NCBI GenBank assembly: GCA_004020875.1
Contig: SAPZ01000008.1
Location: forward strand, 1-64,000
DNA: 64,000 nt
Direction: 5' to 3'
DNA from: Mesorhizobium sp.
GTDB taxonomy: Bacteria; Pseudomonadota; Alphaproteobacteria; Rhizobiales; Rhizobiaceae
Made by a program: the position numbers and the translations under genes. The notes below the pieces were generated by a model that worked only from the letters and a program-made list of their open reading frames with translations, was not told where the DNA came from and did not search any database. Positions 19,217 through 30,337 of this stretch are shown piece by piece. Numbering within the stretch: position 1 is the stretch's first letter; each line of letters begins with the position of its first letter.

Positions 19217-19770
19217 CGATGATCAGCGAGCCGGACGTTCCGGCAATCGAACTCGGTCACCGGGAAACCGTTCCGGGAAGGCCCAGCCGAGCCAGGACGA
19301 TCGGCGTCGTCGCCGTCGGCGCGCTGCTCGTCACCGCCGTCAATGTGACGGCCGCCGTCTATCTCTATCGCGGCGTCAACGACCTCAAGACGATGGAAGC
19401 GCGGCTGGACCAGCTCGGCCAATTCGAGCAGCGGATCGGCGCCCGCATCGACACCGTCAACAACGGTTTCCAGAGCCGGTTCGAGACGCTGGACCGCCAA
19501 TTGCAGACGAATTTCGGCCAGATCAATGGCAATATCGCCAAGCTGGAGCAAGGCCAGCCGGTCGCCGCCAGCGAGCCGACGACCAGCGCGCCCGCGCCCG
19601 CGATGCTCAACACCACGGTTGCGGATGCGTCAGCGGCAGAGGAAAGCGGCGCCGATCCTGTCGCCGCGCAGCCCTCGTTTAGGCGTAAGGTCGCGCCTCC
19701 CGGCCCCAATCCGTCCTACCAGCGCATCCAGCAGCCCGACGGCAAGGTCTATTACAAGAAGATCAACTGA
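19213..19770 (+). CDS. Single-pass membrane protein with periplasmic coiled coil, function unknown
   Basis: This 185-residue protein overlaps the transpeptidase stop (ATGA). A cytosolic tail of about 30 residues is followed by one transmembrane helix (near 33-54) and a short heptad-like stretch (residues 60-115; RLDQLGQFEQRIGARIDTV). Then comes an Ala/Pro-rich linker and a conserved-looking tail SYQRIQQPDGKVYYKKI. I do not recognise the family. The coupling implies a function with the L,D-transpeptidase, possibly as anchor or regulator. Confidence 0.78.
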   Translation: MTMISEPDVPAIELGHRETVPGRPSRARTIGVVAVGALLVTAVNVTAAVYLYRGVNDLKTMEARLDQLGQFEQRIGARIDTVNNGFQSRFETLDRQLQTNFGQINGNIAKLEQGQPVAASEPTTSAPAPAMLNTTVADASAAEESGADPVAAQPSFRRKVAPPGPNPSYQRIQQPDGKVYYKKIN

Positions 19771-19798
19771 GCCCGCGGATCGCCACTTGGCCGGACGG

Positions 19799-20335
19799 TT
19801 ACAGGTCTCGCTGCAGCGCCAGTTGACGGACCGAGCGGGCTTCGGCGCGCTGCCTAGCCTCGCGCAAGAAAGCGACGTGACAATAGGCGCAGGCCGCGAG
19901 ACCGAGGCACAGCAGCAAGCTGTTGTTCCAACTGAAGTCGATCGCCAGCGAAAACTGCATGCCGCGCGGCGCGGTGAACGAGGCGATCGTGCTCGCGGTT
20001 TCAGAATGGCTGCCGGCCATAATCATCAGCCCGGCGAAAAGCAGTGCGATGTGGTTGGCGAGGAAAAAACCCGCGGATCGCTTCCCCCGGCAAGCCATCC
20101 AGCAGGCAGCGGACGCGACCAAGATCATGGCGGCATCGAGGGCCATCGATCCGCCGAGATAGAAATCCACCTGCTGCCAGAACATGGTCGAGTAGGGACG
20201 CAATTCCAGCCAGGCGTGCCACGCAGCGGGGCTGGCCGGATAGAAGCCGAGAAGCAGCGCTGCCATTCGCTCCGCCGCCAGCAGAACCAGCATCAGGGCC
20301 GGAAAGGCAAAAAGCAATATCGGCTTGCGCATCAT
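19799..20335 (-). CDS. Polytopic membrane protein, function unknown
   Basis: This 178-residue protein has four hydrophobic helices (about residues 5-27, 62-82, 88-108 and 135-158) and a basic C-terminal tail. Its stop faces the stop of the preceding gene across 28 bases. No family motif was recognised. Codon use matches its neighbours, so it looks like a native conserved hypothetical. Confidence 0.65.
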   Translation of the reverse strand: MMRKPILLFAFPALMLVLLAAERMAALLLGFYPASPAAWHAWLELRPYSTMFWQQVDFYLGGSMALDAAMILVASAACWMACRGKRSAGFFLANHIALLFAGLMIMAGSHSETASTIASFTAPRGMQFSLAIDFSWNNSLLLCLGLAACAYCHVAFLREARQRAEARSVRQLALQRDL

Positions 20336-20540
20336 GTCATCCCCTCGACATCCGATGACCGATTCTAGGATGCATTGGTTGCGCGAGACTTAACGCAACG
20401 CCTTGCTTTTCAAGGAATGTCGCTCATGTCTAATGTGAGGACCGATTCAACGATCGAGATGGCGTCGTGTCGACAGGAGCTAACGGATTGGGCTCGAGCA
20501 GCATCAGCGGCCGTCGACACGATGCCATAGAGGCCTGCGC

Positions 20541-21251
20541 GTGAACCAGGCGAGATCGCCCGGCCGCCTGCTGCTGGCGCCGATGCTCGGTGGCCTTGGG
20601 TTGCTCGCCGGCATGCTGCTGATCGCCGAGAGCGGGCGCTGGCTGCCGCCCGACCCTGCGCCCGTCACGCCAGCCCAGGATGCCGGCGACCTCAAGCCGG
20701 GCTCTCAGGCTCCGGTTCAAGACACGCGGCCGGGCGAACCGGCACGCAAGATCGCCGAGGATCTCATTGCGCCGCCGCCGCTCGACCCATCCGGGATCGA
20801 GCGCATCGAGCCGCGCCCTCCGCTCAGCGAACTCGGGCTCGCGCCGCGACCGAAAACGCCTATGCCGCGGGATTGGCGCGAAACGCTGCTTTTTCGCCCG
20901 GTAGCGACATCCTCGGCGGTCTTCGAGGCCATGGGGCGCACGGTCGTCATCAGCGGGACGATCGACATAGATCCCGACAGGACCTGCACGTTCGACAATA
21001 CCGGCTGGCCCTGTGGCCAGCGGGCGTGGGCCGCCTTCAACGCCTGGCTGCGCGGCCGGGCGCTGAAATGCCTGCTGCCGCCGGATGCCGACCGCTTCGC
21101 CATCGCCGCGCCCTGCGCGCTCGGTAACCAGGATGTCGGCGCCTGGCTGGTCTCAAACGGCTGGGCGATGGCCGCTCCCACCGGCATTTACAGCAAGGCG
21201 GAAGCGGTGGCGAGAGAAGCCCGGATGGGCATTTTCGGTCCGCCGCAATAG
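20541..21251 (+). CDS. Membrane-anchored SNase-like (thermonuclease-fold) protein
   Basis: This 236-residue protein starts at GTG. One hydrophobic segment (residues 10-30) is a signal anchor, followed by a Pro-rich linker. Residues 130-236 read like the C-terminal part of a staphylococcal-nuclease fold: GQRAWAAFNAWLRGRALKC, the CALGNQDVGAWLVSNGWA strand-helix, and EAVAREARMGIFG at the end. The early nuclease strands with the catalytic Asp/Arg are not clearly recognisable, so nuclease activity is uncertain. Similar exported SNase-like proteins are common in rhizobia. Confidence 0.7.
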   Translation: MNQARSPGRLLLAPMLGGLGLLAGMLLIAESGRWLPPDPAPVTPAQDAGDLKPGSQAPVQDTRPGEPARKIAEDLIAPPPLDPSGIERIEPRPPLSELGLAPRPKTPMPRDWRETLLFRPVATSSAVFEAMGRTVVISGTIDIDPDRTCTFDNTGWPCGQRAWAAFNAWLRGRALKCLLPPDADRFAIAAPCALGNQDVGAWLVSNGWAMAAPTGIYSKAEAVAREARMGIFGPPQ

Positions 21252-21504
21252 CGCAATCGCGGGAAAGCCCGCGAACGGTTCCGTCATCGAATTGCGTGAA
21301 AGCAGAATGGTCAGAGCGCTTCAGCGATTCTAAAAAGCATGGGCTGCTCCAACGGCCGGGCAGGTCATCAAGCGTGCAAGCGCGAGCCCGTTCCAGCGCT
21401 TCCCATGGAGAAGAAGCCGACTTTGCATCAAATTGTACGCTTCCCTGAAACCGAAATTGCAACGGACCTCCTGTAAGCCAATGCGTCGAACAGGAGATTG
21501 GCCC

Positions 21505-22251
21505 TTGACCACGAAAACACCGACCGCGCCGGCTCATACGTGGAAGCACCTCATCCTGCTGGCCGTGCTTGGCACCGCCGGCTGCGTCGCCCTTTCGCTC
21601 GCGCTGAACTACCTGATGCTTTTCAGCGACAGCCTGACGCCGTTCGCCCGAGGGGTCGTCACGGCCATCATCGTGCCGATCGTCATCGGCCTGCCGCTGT
21701 TTGCGCTGCTAGGCTGGCAACAGATCGAGATCCGACGTTACCGGCAGGAGCTCACCAAGTCCGGCACCTACGACCAGCTGACCGGCTGCCTGAATGGCAA
21801 GGTGTTCACATCGATGGTCGACAGGAGGGCGGCGAGACCCGCCGGTCCTCGCTCCGGCGCCTTTCTGGTCATCCATCCGGAGCATCTGGCGTCAATCAAC
21901 CTGCGCTTCGGTCTGGAATGGGGTGACGAGGCCTTGCGGCTGATCGCATCGGCCATCCGGTCCTCGGTGCGCAAGGACGATCTGATCGGCCGGATCGGAA
22001 CCTCGATGTTCGGGGTCTTCCTGCCGGGGGCGAGCGAAGAGGATGCCAAGGACGTCGGCGAACGCGTTCGCGGCGCGGTCGGCGAAATCTATTTCGCGCC
22101 GAGAGGCGACAAGGACGTGCTTGCGATCAGCGTCGGTGGCGTCATTTTCGAGCGCGAGCTGGATTTCGAGGACATGTTCCGCTTCGCGGAGGAAGGCATG
22201 GCCGAAACACCTGACGAAGCCGGCCTGCGGCTGTCGCACGTCACCAACTGA
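21505..22251 (+). CDS. Membrane protein with degenerate GGDEF domain
   Basis: TTG at 21505 is chosen because AGGAG lies eight bases before it; an in-frame ATG at 21481 has no such site. There are two transmembrane helices (about residues 12-38 and 48-70), then a GGDEF-type domain opening with YDQLTGCLN. At the catalytic loop, where GGDEF is expected, the sequence is RIGTSMFGVF, so diguanylate cyclase activity is probably lost. It may act as a GTP or c-di-GMP sensor, or be dead. About 248 residues. Confidence 0.78.
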   Translation: MTTKTPTAPAHTWKHLILLAVLGTAGCVALSLALNYLMLFSDSLTPFARGVVTAIIVPIVIGLPLFALLGWQQIEIRRYRQELTKSGTYDQLTGCLNGKVFTSMVDRRAARPAGPRSGAFLVIHPEHLASINLRFGLEWGDEALRLIASAIRSSVRKDDLIGRIGTSMFGVFLPGASEEDAKDVGERVRGAVGEIYFAPRGDKDVLAISVGGVIFERELDFEDMFRFAEEGMAETPDEAGLRLSHVTN

Positions 22252-22448
22252 GCTGCCGCAAGGGGCGCCAAGAAGGTGCCATGCCGACCAGTCAGGCCGG
22301 CTTTGTGAGCGCTTGCTGCGACGAGATGCTGCCAAGCCCAGCGGTCCCGGACTAGATCTGGTTGAGCAGCCTTCATTCCGAAGGCGTGACGTTCCGGGGC
22401 AAAGAAATCCGTCCCCGTTGTGCTAATTCGAAATCCCGTCGTTGGCTG

Positions 22449-22715
22449 TTATTTGATCTGGCGGACGCCGGGGCCGCCGCCGTTCTCCGAGATGAATTCG
22501 ATACCTGCGGCTACCAACGCATTGATGATCTTCTTCACGGTTTCGGGGCGCCCCCCAATCGGCCCATCTTCTGCTTCTAGACGTGCTATAGTGGGTTCCG
22601 AAACTGCCGAGTGCTCCGCCAGATCCTCTTGAGACCAGCCCAACAGCGCCCTTGCTGCCTTAACTTGCCTCGTGGTGACGGCCATAGGGCTGTTTGATAG
22701 ATTTTCTATTGACAT
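22449..22715 (-). CDS. XRE-family helix-turn-helix regulator
   Basis: This 88-residue protein has the HTH core RAARALLGWSQEDLAEHSAV...TIARLE at residues 19-48 and a C-terminal strand IEFISENGGGPGVR typical of small rhizobial and phage-like XRE proteins. An internal ATG at 22685 is an alternative start; neither has a clear ribosome binding site. It is divergent from the next gene, and a dyad lies just upstream of it. Confidence 0.85.
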   Translation of the reverse strand: MSIENLSNSPMAVTTRQVKAARALLGWSQEDLAEHSAVSEPTIARLEAEDGPIGGRPETVKKIINALVAAGIEFISENGGGPGVRQIK

Positions 22716-22718
22716 TTA

Positions 22719-22731
22719 CAAAGTCGCTTTG
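22719..22731. promoter_or_regulatory. Dyad upstream of the XRE gene
   Basis: CAAAG-TCG-CTTTG is a perfect 13-base dyad four bases upstream of the XRE start codon, in the divergent promoter region where TTGACA (22710-22715) reads rightward. It is a candidate autoregulatory operator. Confidence 0.4.
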
Positions 22732-22849
22732 ATATTTTTTCCATCAATCATTGGATTGCAGACGTTCGTTGAGCATCCAGAGCGGCTGACCGAAGTGCGC
22801 GAACACCTAGGTCAGCCTGACCACGCCTAGCTTTCAGGGAGCTCGGATC

Positions 22850-23470
22850 ATGGCTGATTCCGACCATAGCATGACTTTGCCTCACGTCACCCAGAGCAGG
22901 TTACTTCCGGCAGCGCCACACGCAACCGCGGAAAAGCAGTCAAAACCGATCGCCAGTAGCGATTCGAGAACCGATACCGCAGTAGCTGTGTGGCGTGATT
23001 GGCAGGAAGCTCACTTCGAAACTGAGCGCCTGAGCCATGAGAACAAGCGTCTTGAGCGTGAGCTCGCCGAGACCGTCGGCTTTCCTCGTGCCACTATTCC
23101 GCTGCCCGACGGGACGAGCATGAAGCTGCGTTCACTTGAGGCCCTTCATCAAATTCGCGACATCGGCCAAGTCGACGCGGCAACGTGTGCGAAGGCTGAA
23201 GCCGACTTGGCCGCACATGAGACCCGCTGGAATTCTGCCGACCAGAATATTGGCTATACCGCAACTTTGCTCGCGGAGGCTGAAGCAGCAGCCCGATCGG
23301 AAGCACTTCTCTATCTGTTGTCGCAAACCCCAGCTACCTCTCTAGAGGGAATTGCGGGCAAACTAGATGCCGCGCTTAGAGAAGGACAGACTTCGCCGGA
23401 AGATGCTGAGCCCCCTTGGCCACAGATTCGTTCGGCTCTGAAGGATATAGCCCGGCTCGGCCATGGCTAG
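22850..23470 (+). CDS. Hypothetical protein, charged and helical
   Basis: This 206-residue hydrophilic protein has no signal peptide. Residues 48-80 and 110-160 are Glu/Ala/Arg-rich and likely helical (LSHENKRLERELAET), separated by a short strand region IPLPDGTSMKLRS. A ribosome binding site GGGAGCTC precedes the ATG. I do not recognise the family. It sits in the accessory patch next to tRNA-Thr. Confidence 0.65.
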   Translation: MADSDHSMTLPHVTQSRLLPAAPHATAEKQSKPIASSDSRTDTAVAVWRDWQEAHFETERLSHENKRLERELAETVGFPRATIPLPDGTSMKLRSLEALHQIRDIGQVDAATCAKAEADLAAHETRWNSADQNIGYTATLLAEAEAAARSEALLYLLSQTPATSLEGIAGKLDAALREGQTSPEDAEPPWPQIRSALKDIARLGHG

Positions 23471-23473
23471 CGC

Positions 23474-23920
23474 CGCAGGTCGCCCTCATCCACTGATCAG
23501 CATGTCGGCAGACAAATAGCCACGGTTCGCGTCCAATCGGACGTTTCTCAGGCCCAGCTTACCAGATCGATAGGCATCAGCTTCCAGCAGCTCCATAAAT
23601 ACGGAACGCGAGGAATCGCGTGTGCGCCTCGATGCTGTATGCGATCGGCAACTCACTCGGCGTTCCGGTAAGTCGCTTCTTCGAAGGGCTGCCGGGCAAC
23701 AATGGAATGAGTAATTGCGCTTCGCTTTTGCTTTTGACGAGCACCTGGACTTCATTGCCAGTGCGGAAGGACGACGGCTAATCGAAGCTTCAATGAATAT
23801 GCACCCGCGATGCGCAAACGCGTGTCCGCCCTCATCGCCACATTGGGAGAGGAATTGGCAGCTCTCGATCGCGAAAAAGAACAAGGCGGGCGACAATCCG
23901 ACGCTGGTCGAGCAAAATGA
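23474..23920 (+). pseudogene. Frameshifted XRE-family regulator remnant
   Basis: Three frames together give the outline of a 140-residue rhizobial XRE regulator. The first frame reads DQHVGRQIATVRVQSDVSQ then ISFQQLHKYG (23495-23600). A second reads SMLYAIGNSLGVPVSRFFEG (about 23628-23690). A third gives HLDFIASAEGRRLIEAS (about 23740-23790), and the C-terminal MRKRVSALIATLGEEL is again in another frame, ending at 23920. The order matches the family (HTH, FQQxxKYE-like recognition helix, GVPVSxFFEGLP, then a C-terminal RK helix). At least three frameshifts make it inactive. Confidence 0.7.
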
Positions 23921-24636
23921 ATAAGGGACATTTCATCAATGATGATGCGAAAGCGCTCCACTCGGCGCAGAAATTCTCGCCATCTCCTCGAGGCGATTTC
24001 AGGCAACAAAACGCTAATCTCGACATACCCACCTGAGAGGCCGACCTGGTCCGCCTCTCACTTTGTCCCACTCGGCTCATCGTCGCAAATATGGCCCCTA
24101 TGTTATTCTAAAGCCAGCGGCCAACTCGATCGAGGGTATACTTGCCGGTGCGGCTGGGTTGCGCTTCCACGCCCGGCAGCATGGCCATCATAGGAGTAAA
24201 AACGACGGCAAAGGACGGTGAATAGGTTGTTCCAAATTTGCGAGTGAGCGGCGAAACTTGGCAGAGGTCGAAGGAGCCGCAGGTCCTAGGGTGTCGCGAA
24301 CACGGCCCTCGCGAGTTTATCACTGCACCAGTCCCTTCCCACCATCCGGCAGCGACCTGGCGGCGAAGATAAGCATAAGGAGGCATGCGTGAATTTCTCA
24401 TCAAATTCTGGCACGAACATGCCGTATGGCACTTTCAGGGTAAAAACGACGGTTGGAGTACGTAAATATCCGATCAATGATCATGCGCGCGTCGTCATAT
24501 TGCTCCAACTAAGATTTCTTAATCATTTTCACAGCGCAATAGAAATACCCTTTGGCTCAATTTTTTAAGGCTAAACAATAAGCTCGCGATAATAAATACT
24601 AATTTCATTCATTCCGTTGAACTCATTGGAGACGAC
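23921..24636. other. Gene-poor, AT-rich accessory stretch
   Basis: No convincing gene was found over about 700 bases on either strand, apart from one very short ORF listed separately. A 13-base sequence GTAAAAACGACGG occurs twice, near 24199 and 24440, in the same orientation. AT content rises sharply toward 24640, unlike the housekeeping DNA on either side, which suggests acquired and decaying sequence. Confidence 0.5.
24385..24465 (+). CDS. Possible 26-residue peptide or truncated ORF
   Basis: An ATG preceded by a textbook AAGGAGG opens a 26-codon frame rich in Trp, His and Phe (MREFLIKFWHEHAVW...). The frame stops inside the second copy of the GTAAAAACGACGG repeat. It may be the surviving 5' end of a disrupted gene. 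Support is only the ribosome binding site. Confidence 0.22.
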   Translation: MREFLIKFWHEHAVWHFQGKNDGWST

Positions 24637-25323
<687 letters not shown>

Positions 25324-25354
25324 TTCGATTCCGCCGGAGAGATTGGAGGATGAG

Positions 25355-26451
25355 ATGCGCGGTGGAGATGATGGGACGGAAGGTCTTTTTTCCTATGTGA
25401 GCTGCGAGGCTCGGGTTCCATCGGATCATCCGCTTCGAGCCATCCGGGCAATAGCCGACGAGGCGCTTGAAGTGTTGTCGTCGGATTTTGAGGGACTTTA
25501 TTCGAAGGTTGGTCGTCCCTCGATCGCGCCGGAGAAGCTGCTTCGGGCTTTGCTGCTGCAGGCATTTTACTCGATCCGGTCGGAACGGCAGTTGATGGAG
25601 CAGTTAGGCTATAACCTGCTGTTGCGCTGGTTCGTCGGCCTGTCGATGGATGCCGAGATCTGGGACGCCACGGTTTTCACCAAGAACCGGGAGAGGCTTC
25701 TATCGGGCGATGTGGCAAGCAAGTTCCTGGCCGCCGTGGTGGCGCAGGCGCGCGGGCGTAATCTGCTGTCGGATGAGCACTTCTCAGTGGATGGACACTG
25801 ATCGAGGCGTGGGCTTCGATCAAGAGCTTCCGTCCCAAGGACGGTAGTGGCGAACCACCTAGCCCGGGTCGCAATGGGGAGCGCGACTTTCACGGCGAGA
25901 AGCGTTCCAACAAGACACATGCTTCCACGACCGATCCCGATGCCAAGCTGTACCGCAAGGCCACGGGCCAACCCTCGCGCATCGCCTTCATGGGTCATGT
26001 CCTGATGGAGAACCGCAACGGTTTGGTGATCGGCGCGACGCTGACGCCGGCGACCGGGACAGCCGAGCGGGAAGCGGCACTGGCGTTGGTGGATCGATTG
26101 GGCGCCAAGCGGCGGATCACGCTCGGCGCGGACAAGGCCTACGACGCGCGCGAGTTTGTCGCCGCCCTGCGCAAGCGCAAGGTCACCCCGCACATCGCCA
26201 AGCATGAGTATGTCGACAAGAACGGCATCCTGCGCCGAAGCGCTCTCGATGCGCGCACGACGAGGCATCCCGGCTATGCGGTCAGCCTGCGCATTCGTAA
26301 GCGGATCGAAGAGGTCTTCGGCTGGATCAAGACCATCGCAAGCCTTCGCAAAACACGCCATCGAGGGACCGAGAAGGTGGATTGGACGTTCGCCCTGACC
26401 GTCGCCGCCTACAACCTCGTCCGGCTGCCAAAGCTGATGGCCACGGCCTAA
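25355..26451 (+). pseudogene. IS5-family transposase, single-base frameshift
   Basis: Two frames join into one transposase of about 365 residues. The first (25355-25801; a start at 25343 is also possible) has the DUF772-type N-terminal domain (VGRPSIAPEKLLRALLLQAF) and ends just after HFSVDG, which carries the first catalytic Asp. Near 25793 a base is missing, so the frame hits TGA. The other frame resumes with TLIEAWASIKSFRP, then GADKAYD (second Asp) and RIEEVFGWIKT (catalytic Glu), to 26451. No slippery heptamer is seen at the break, so it is a mutation rather than programmed frameshifting. Inactive without a helper. Confidence 0.88.
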
Positions 26452-26589
26452 CTGCGCCCGCATCCACCTCAAACCGGCCGATCGCGGCAAAACCGGCCGA
26501 AACAGCCGCTAAAATGACCCTCGCATAAGCCGATCTCGCATCAACCAAACGCGAAACGGCCTCACCGCTCCGGTTTTTCCGCAGCCTGC

Positions 26590-26694
26590 TAAAGCGCGTC
26601 GCGATCTTTCAGAATAGCTCCATGCGATTCAGGTTTTTGATTTTGCGCATGTCTTTATCCCGAAACGGGTTCCCACTTTCGTGAGACATGCTTC
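26590..26694. repeat. Rhizobial intergenic palindromic repeat
   Basis: This stretch, from CTAAAGCGCGTCGCGATC through CCCGAAACGGGTTCCCACTTTC to AGACATGCTT, resembles the other short repeats in this window (A/GAACCGGTTCCCACTTTT core). The IS5 element inserted at its CTAA edge. Confidence 0.65.
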
Positions 26695-26791
26695 AAACCC
26701 GCCCGGCCGCCTGCTTTCATGACACCGCCGGGCCAAAATGCTAGCAAATTGCGGAATCGCAGCTGGCTGACCACCGGTTAGGGATTGGACG

Positions 26792-26992
26792 ATGGGCGAG
26801 AAGACAAATCCACCGAAAAAGGGCGAAGCCGCGCGCAAGGAACGGTTGGCAGAGGCGCTGCGCTCCAATCTGCAGAAGCGCAAGGCGCAGACGCGATCGC
26901 GGCGCGCGGGCGACGCTGACAAGCAGAGCGCCCGTGATGCCGATCAGCGGTCGGAAGGCTTGCCGGCTGCTGGAAAAATGCACAAGGACTGA
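26792..26992 (+). CDS. Small basic conserved hypothetical protein upstream of murA
   Basis: This 66-residue protein is very rich in Lys, Arg, Ala and Asp, with no hydrophobic core and likely disordered or helical (KKGEAARKERLAEALRSNLQKRKAQ). It is a type of short protein often found just before murA in rhizobia; I am relying on memory for that association. Function unknown. Confidence 0.7.
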   Translation: MGEKTNPPKKGEAARKERLAEALRSNLQKRKAQTRSRRAGDADKQSARDADQRSEGLPAAGKMHKD

Positions 26993-27130
26993 CCAAATCG
27001 GCCATACTGCCCGGCCATAGTCGATCCGGTTTTAGGAAGGTCCTACTTCTTGAACCAAGCCGGCCAATGGTCTAAGCCGGGCCACTCAACCGATTGAAGC
27101 GGCCTGTTCGGGCCGAGGGGACGTTTTCTC

Positions 27131-28423
<1,293 letters not shown>

Positions 28424-28471
28424 CGTTCCGCGGCATTCCTTCCGAGTGGTTGCGCCGAGCGGAAAGACCCA

Positions 28472-28506
28472 CTAGAGCGTGGAGTTCAACCACGCTCTAG
28501 CTTTTT
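28472..28506 (+). terminator. Rho-independent terminator after murA
   Basis: An 11-pair stem CTAGAGCGTGG / CCACGCTCTAG with a 7-base loop is followed by CTTTTTG. The stem ends are the CTAGAGC border seen in the local repeat family, so the repeat may serve as the terminator. Confidence 0.75.
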
Positions 28507-28509
28507 GTG

Positions 28510-28561
28510 TGAGCATGATCCTTACCGGAAACCGGTTTCCACTTTTCGGGATCATGCTCTA
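28510..28561. repeat. Rhizobial intergenic palindromic repeat
   Basis: AGCATGATCC at the left pairs with GGATCATGCT at the right, around ACCGGAAACCGGTTTCCACTTTTC. It is the same unit as the tandem copies at 30.9 kb. Confidence 0.75.
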
Positions 28562-28601
28562 ACAGAACGCTGAATTGTCAACGTTCAGGTGCGCATCCCG
28601 C

Positions 28602-29036
28602 ATGGCAGCTCTCAAGCTCATCGCGCTCGACGATCAGGATCTGAGCATCGTCTCGGCGCATGTCCAGGACGCCGTGATGAAGGTCTCCGACTTGGAGTAC
28701 CTGCCGGCGGCCAAGCGCTTCGTGCTCACCATGAACCGCTTCGTCTGGGAAGCAAAATCGGGCCTCTTCCGCCAGCATAACGAACGGCGGCAGAGCGTCC
28801 TGCACTTCGACCGGGTGCTCGGCGTCAAGACCAGCGGCATTCCACGCGACAAGCCGGCTGAAGTGCTGTCGCTGCTGGCGATCAGCTTCATCGCCATCAG
28901 CAAGCCGGCCGGCATCGTCGAATTGGTGTTTTCGGGCGGCGGCACCATCATGCTCGACGTCGAATGCATCGAGGCCAGGCTTGCCGACGTCGGTGGTTCC
29001 TGGGAAGCCACCTCGCGACCGGTCCACAGAGGCTAA
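28602..29036 (+). CDS. DUF2948 family protein
   Basis: This 144-residue cytosolic protein begins MAALKLIALDDQDLSI, the typical start of this alphaproteobacterial family, and includes RFVLTMNRFVWE and a FSGGGTIMLDVECIEARLAD ending. A start 27 bases upstream is possible but adds a non-family N-terminus within the repeat border. It sits directly upstream of hisD, as usual in rhizobia. Molecular function unknown. Confidence 0.85.
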   Translation: MAALKLIALDDQDLSIVSAHVQDAVMKVSDLEYLPAAKRFVLTMNRFVWEAKSGLFRQHNERRQSVLHFDRVLGVKTSGIPRDKPAEVLSLLAISFIAISKPAGIVELVFSGGGTIMLDVECIEARLADVGGSWEATSRPVHRG

Positions 29037-29042
29037 CGCGCA

Positions 29043-30335
29043 ATGGCAATAACGCTCCGCCAGCAAGAGGCTGATTTTGAACAGCGTTTTTCGGCCTTTC
29101 TCATCACCAAGCGCGAGGTTTCGGCCGATGTCGAGGCCGTCGTGCGGGACATCATCGCCCGCGTGCGCGCCGAAGGCGACAAGGCGCTGATCGACTATAC
29201 GCTGAAGTTCGACAAAGCCGATCTCAGCGCGCTCGGCATCGCCGTCTCGAAAAGCGACATCGCCAGGGCCTATGAAGCGGCCGATCCGGCCACCGTGGAG
29301 GCGCTCAAATTCGCGCGCGACCGTATCCGCTCGCATCATGAGCGGCAGAAGCCGAAGGACGATCGCTACACGGATGCCGCCGGCGTCGAGCTCGGCTCGC
29401 GCTGGACGGCGGTCGAAGCCGTCGGCCTTTACGTGCCGGGCGGCACGGCGAGCTATCCTAGCTCGGTGCTGATGAACGCCGTGCCGGCCAAGGTCGCCGG
29501 CGTCGAGCGCATCGTCATCGTCGTGCCGGCGTCAGGTGGTATCATCAATCCGCTGGTGCTGGTGGCGGCCGACCTTGCCGGCGTTTCGGAGATTTACCGC
29601 GTCGGCGGCGCGCAGGCCGTTGCCGCGCTTGCCTATGGCACCGAGACGATCAGGCCCGTTGCCAAAATCGTCGGGCCGGGCAATGCCTATGTCGCGGCGG
29701 CGAAGCGCCAAGTGTTCGGCACGGTCGGCATCGACATGATCGCCGGGCCGTCGGAGGTGCTGGTGGTGGCCGATGCCGACAACGATCCGGACTGGATCGC
29801 CGCCGACCTGTTGGCGCAGGCCGAGCATGATGTCTCGGCGCAGTCGATCCTGATCACCGACAATGCCGAATTCGGCAAGTCGGTCGAGCAGGCGGTCGAA
29901 CGCCAGCTGAAAGTCCTGCCGCGCGCCGAGACGGCGGCTGCCAGTTGGCGCGATTTCGGCGCGGTGATCCTTGTGCCGACACTGGAGGCCTCGCTGCCGC
30001 TGGTCGACAGGATCGCGGCGGAGCATGTCGAGCTCGCCTTCGACGATGCTGAGGACTACCTTTGCAGGATGCGCAACGCGGGCGCCGTGTTCATTGGGCG
30101 GCATACGCCCGAAGTCATCGGCGACTATGTCGCCGGCTCCAATCACGTTCTGCCGACGGCACGCTCGGCGCGCTTCTCCTCGGGTCTGTCCGTGCTCGAT
30201 TTCGTCAAGCGCAGCTCGATCCTGAAGCTCGGGCCGGAGCAGCTCAAGGCGCTGGCGCCCGCCGCGATCGCGCTCGCCACGGCGGAAGGGCTCGATGCGC
30301 ATGCCCGCTCCGTCGCGATCAGGCTGAACATGTAG
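29043..30335 (+). CDS. hisD: Histidinol dehydrogenase
   Basis: This 430-residue zinc enzyme catalyses the last two NAD-dependent steps of histidine biosynthesis, histidinol to histidine. Motifs include [20 protein letters not shown], the [13 protein letters not shown] loop, the ligand region [19 protein letters not shown] and [18 protein letters not shown]. Full length. It is seven bases from the preceding gene and three bases from the next ATG, so part of an operon. Confidence 0.97.
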   Translation: MAITLRQQEADFEQRFSAFLITKREVSADVEAVVRDIIARVRAEGDKALIDYTLKFDKADLSALGIAVSKSDIARAYEAADPATVEALKFARDRIRSHHERQKPKDDRYTDAAGVELGSRWTAVEAVGLYVPGGTASYPSSVLMNAVPAKVAGVERIVIVVPASGGIINPLVLVAADLAGVSEIYRVGGAQAVAALAYGTETIRPVAKIVGPGNAYVAAAKRQVFGTVGIDMIAGPSEVLVVADADNDPDWIAADLLAQAEHDVSAQSILITDNAEFGKSVEQAVERQLKVLPRAETAAASWRDFGAVILVPTLEASLPLVDRIAAEHVELAFDDAEDYLCRMRNAGAVFIGRHTPEVIGDYVAGSNHVLPTARSARFSSGLSVLDFVKRSSILKLGPEQLKALAPAAIALATAEGLDAHARSVAIRLNM

Positions 30336-30337
30336 CA

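Noticed and set aside
25793..25801. Programmed frameshift in the IS5 transposase
   Set aside because: No slippery heptamer or stem-loop at the break; a simple one-base loss explains it.
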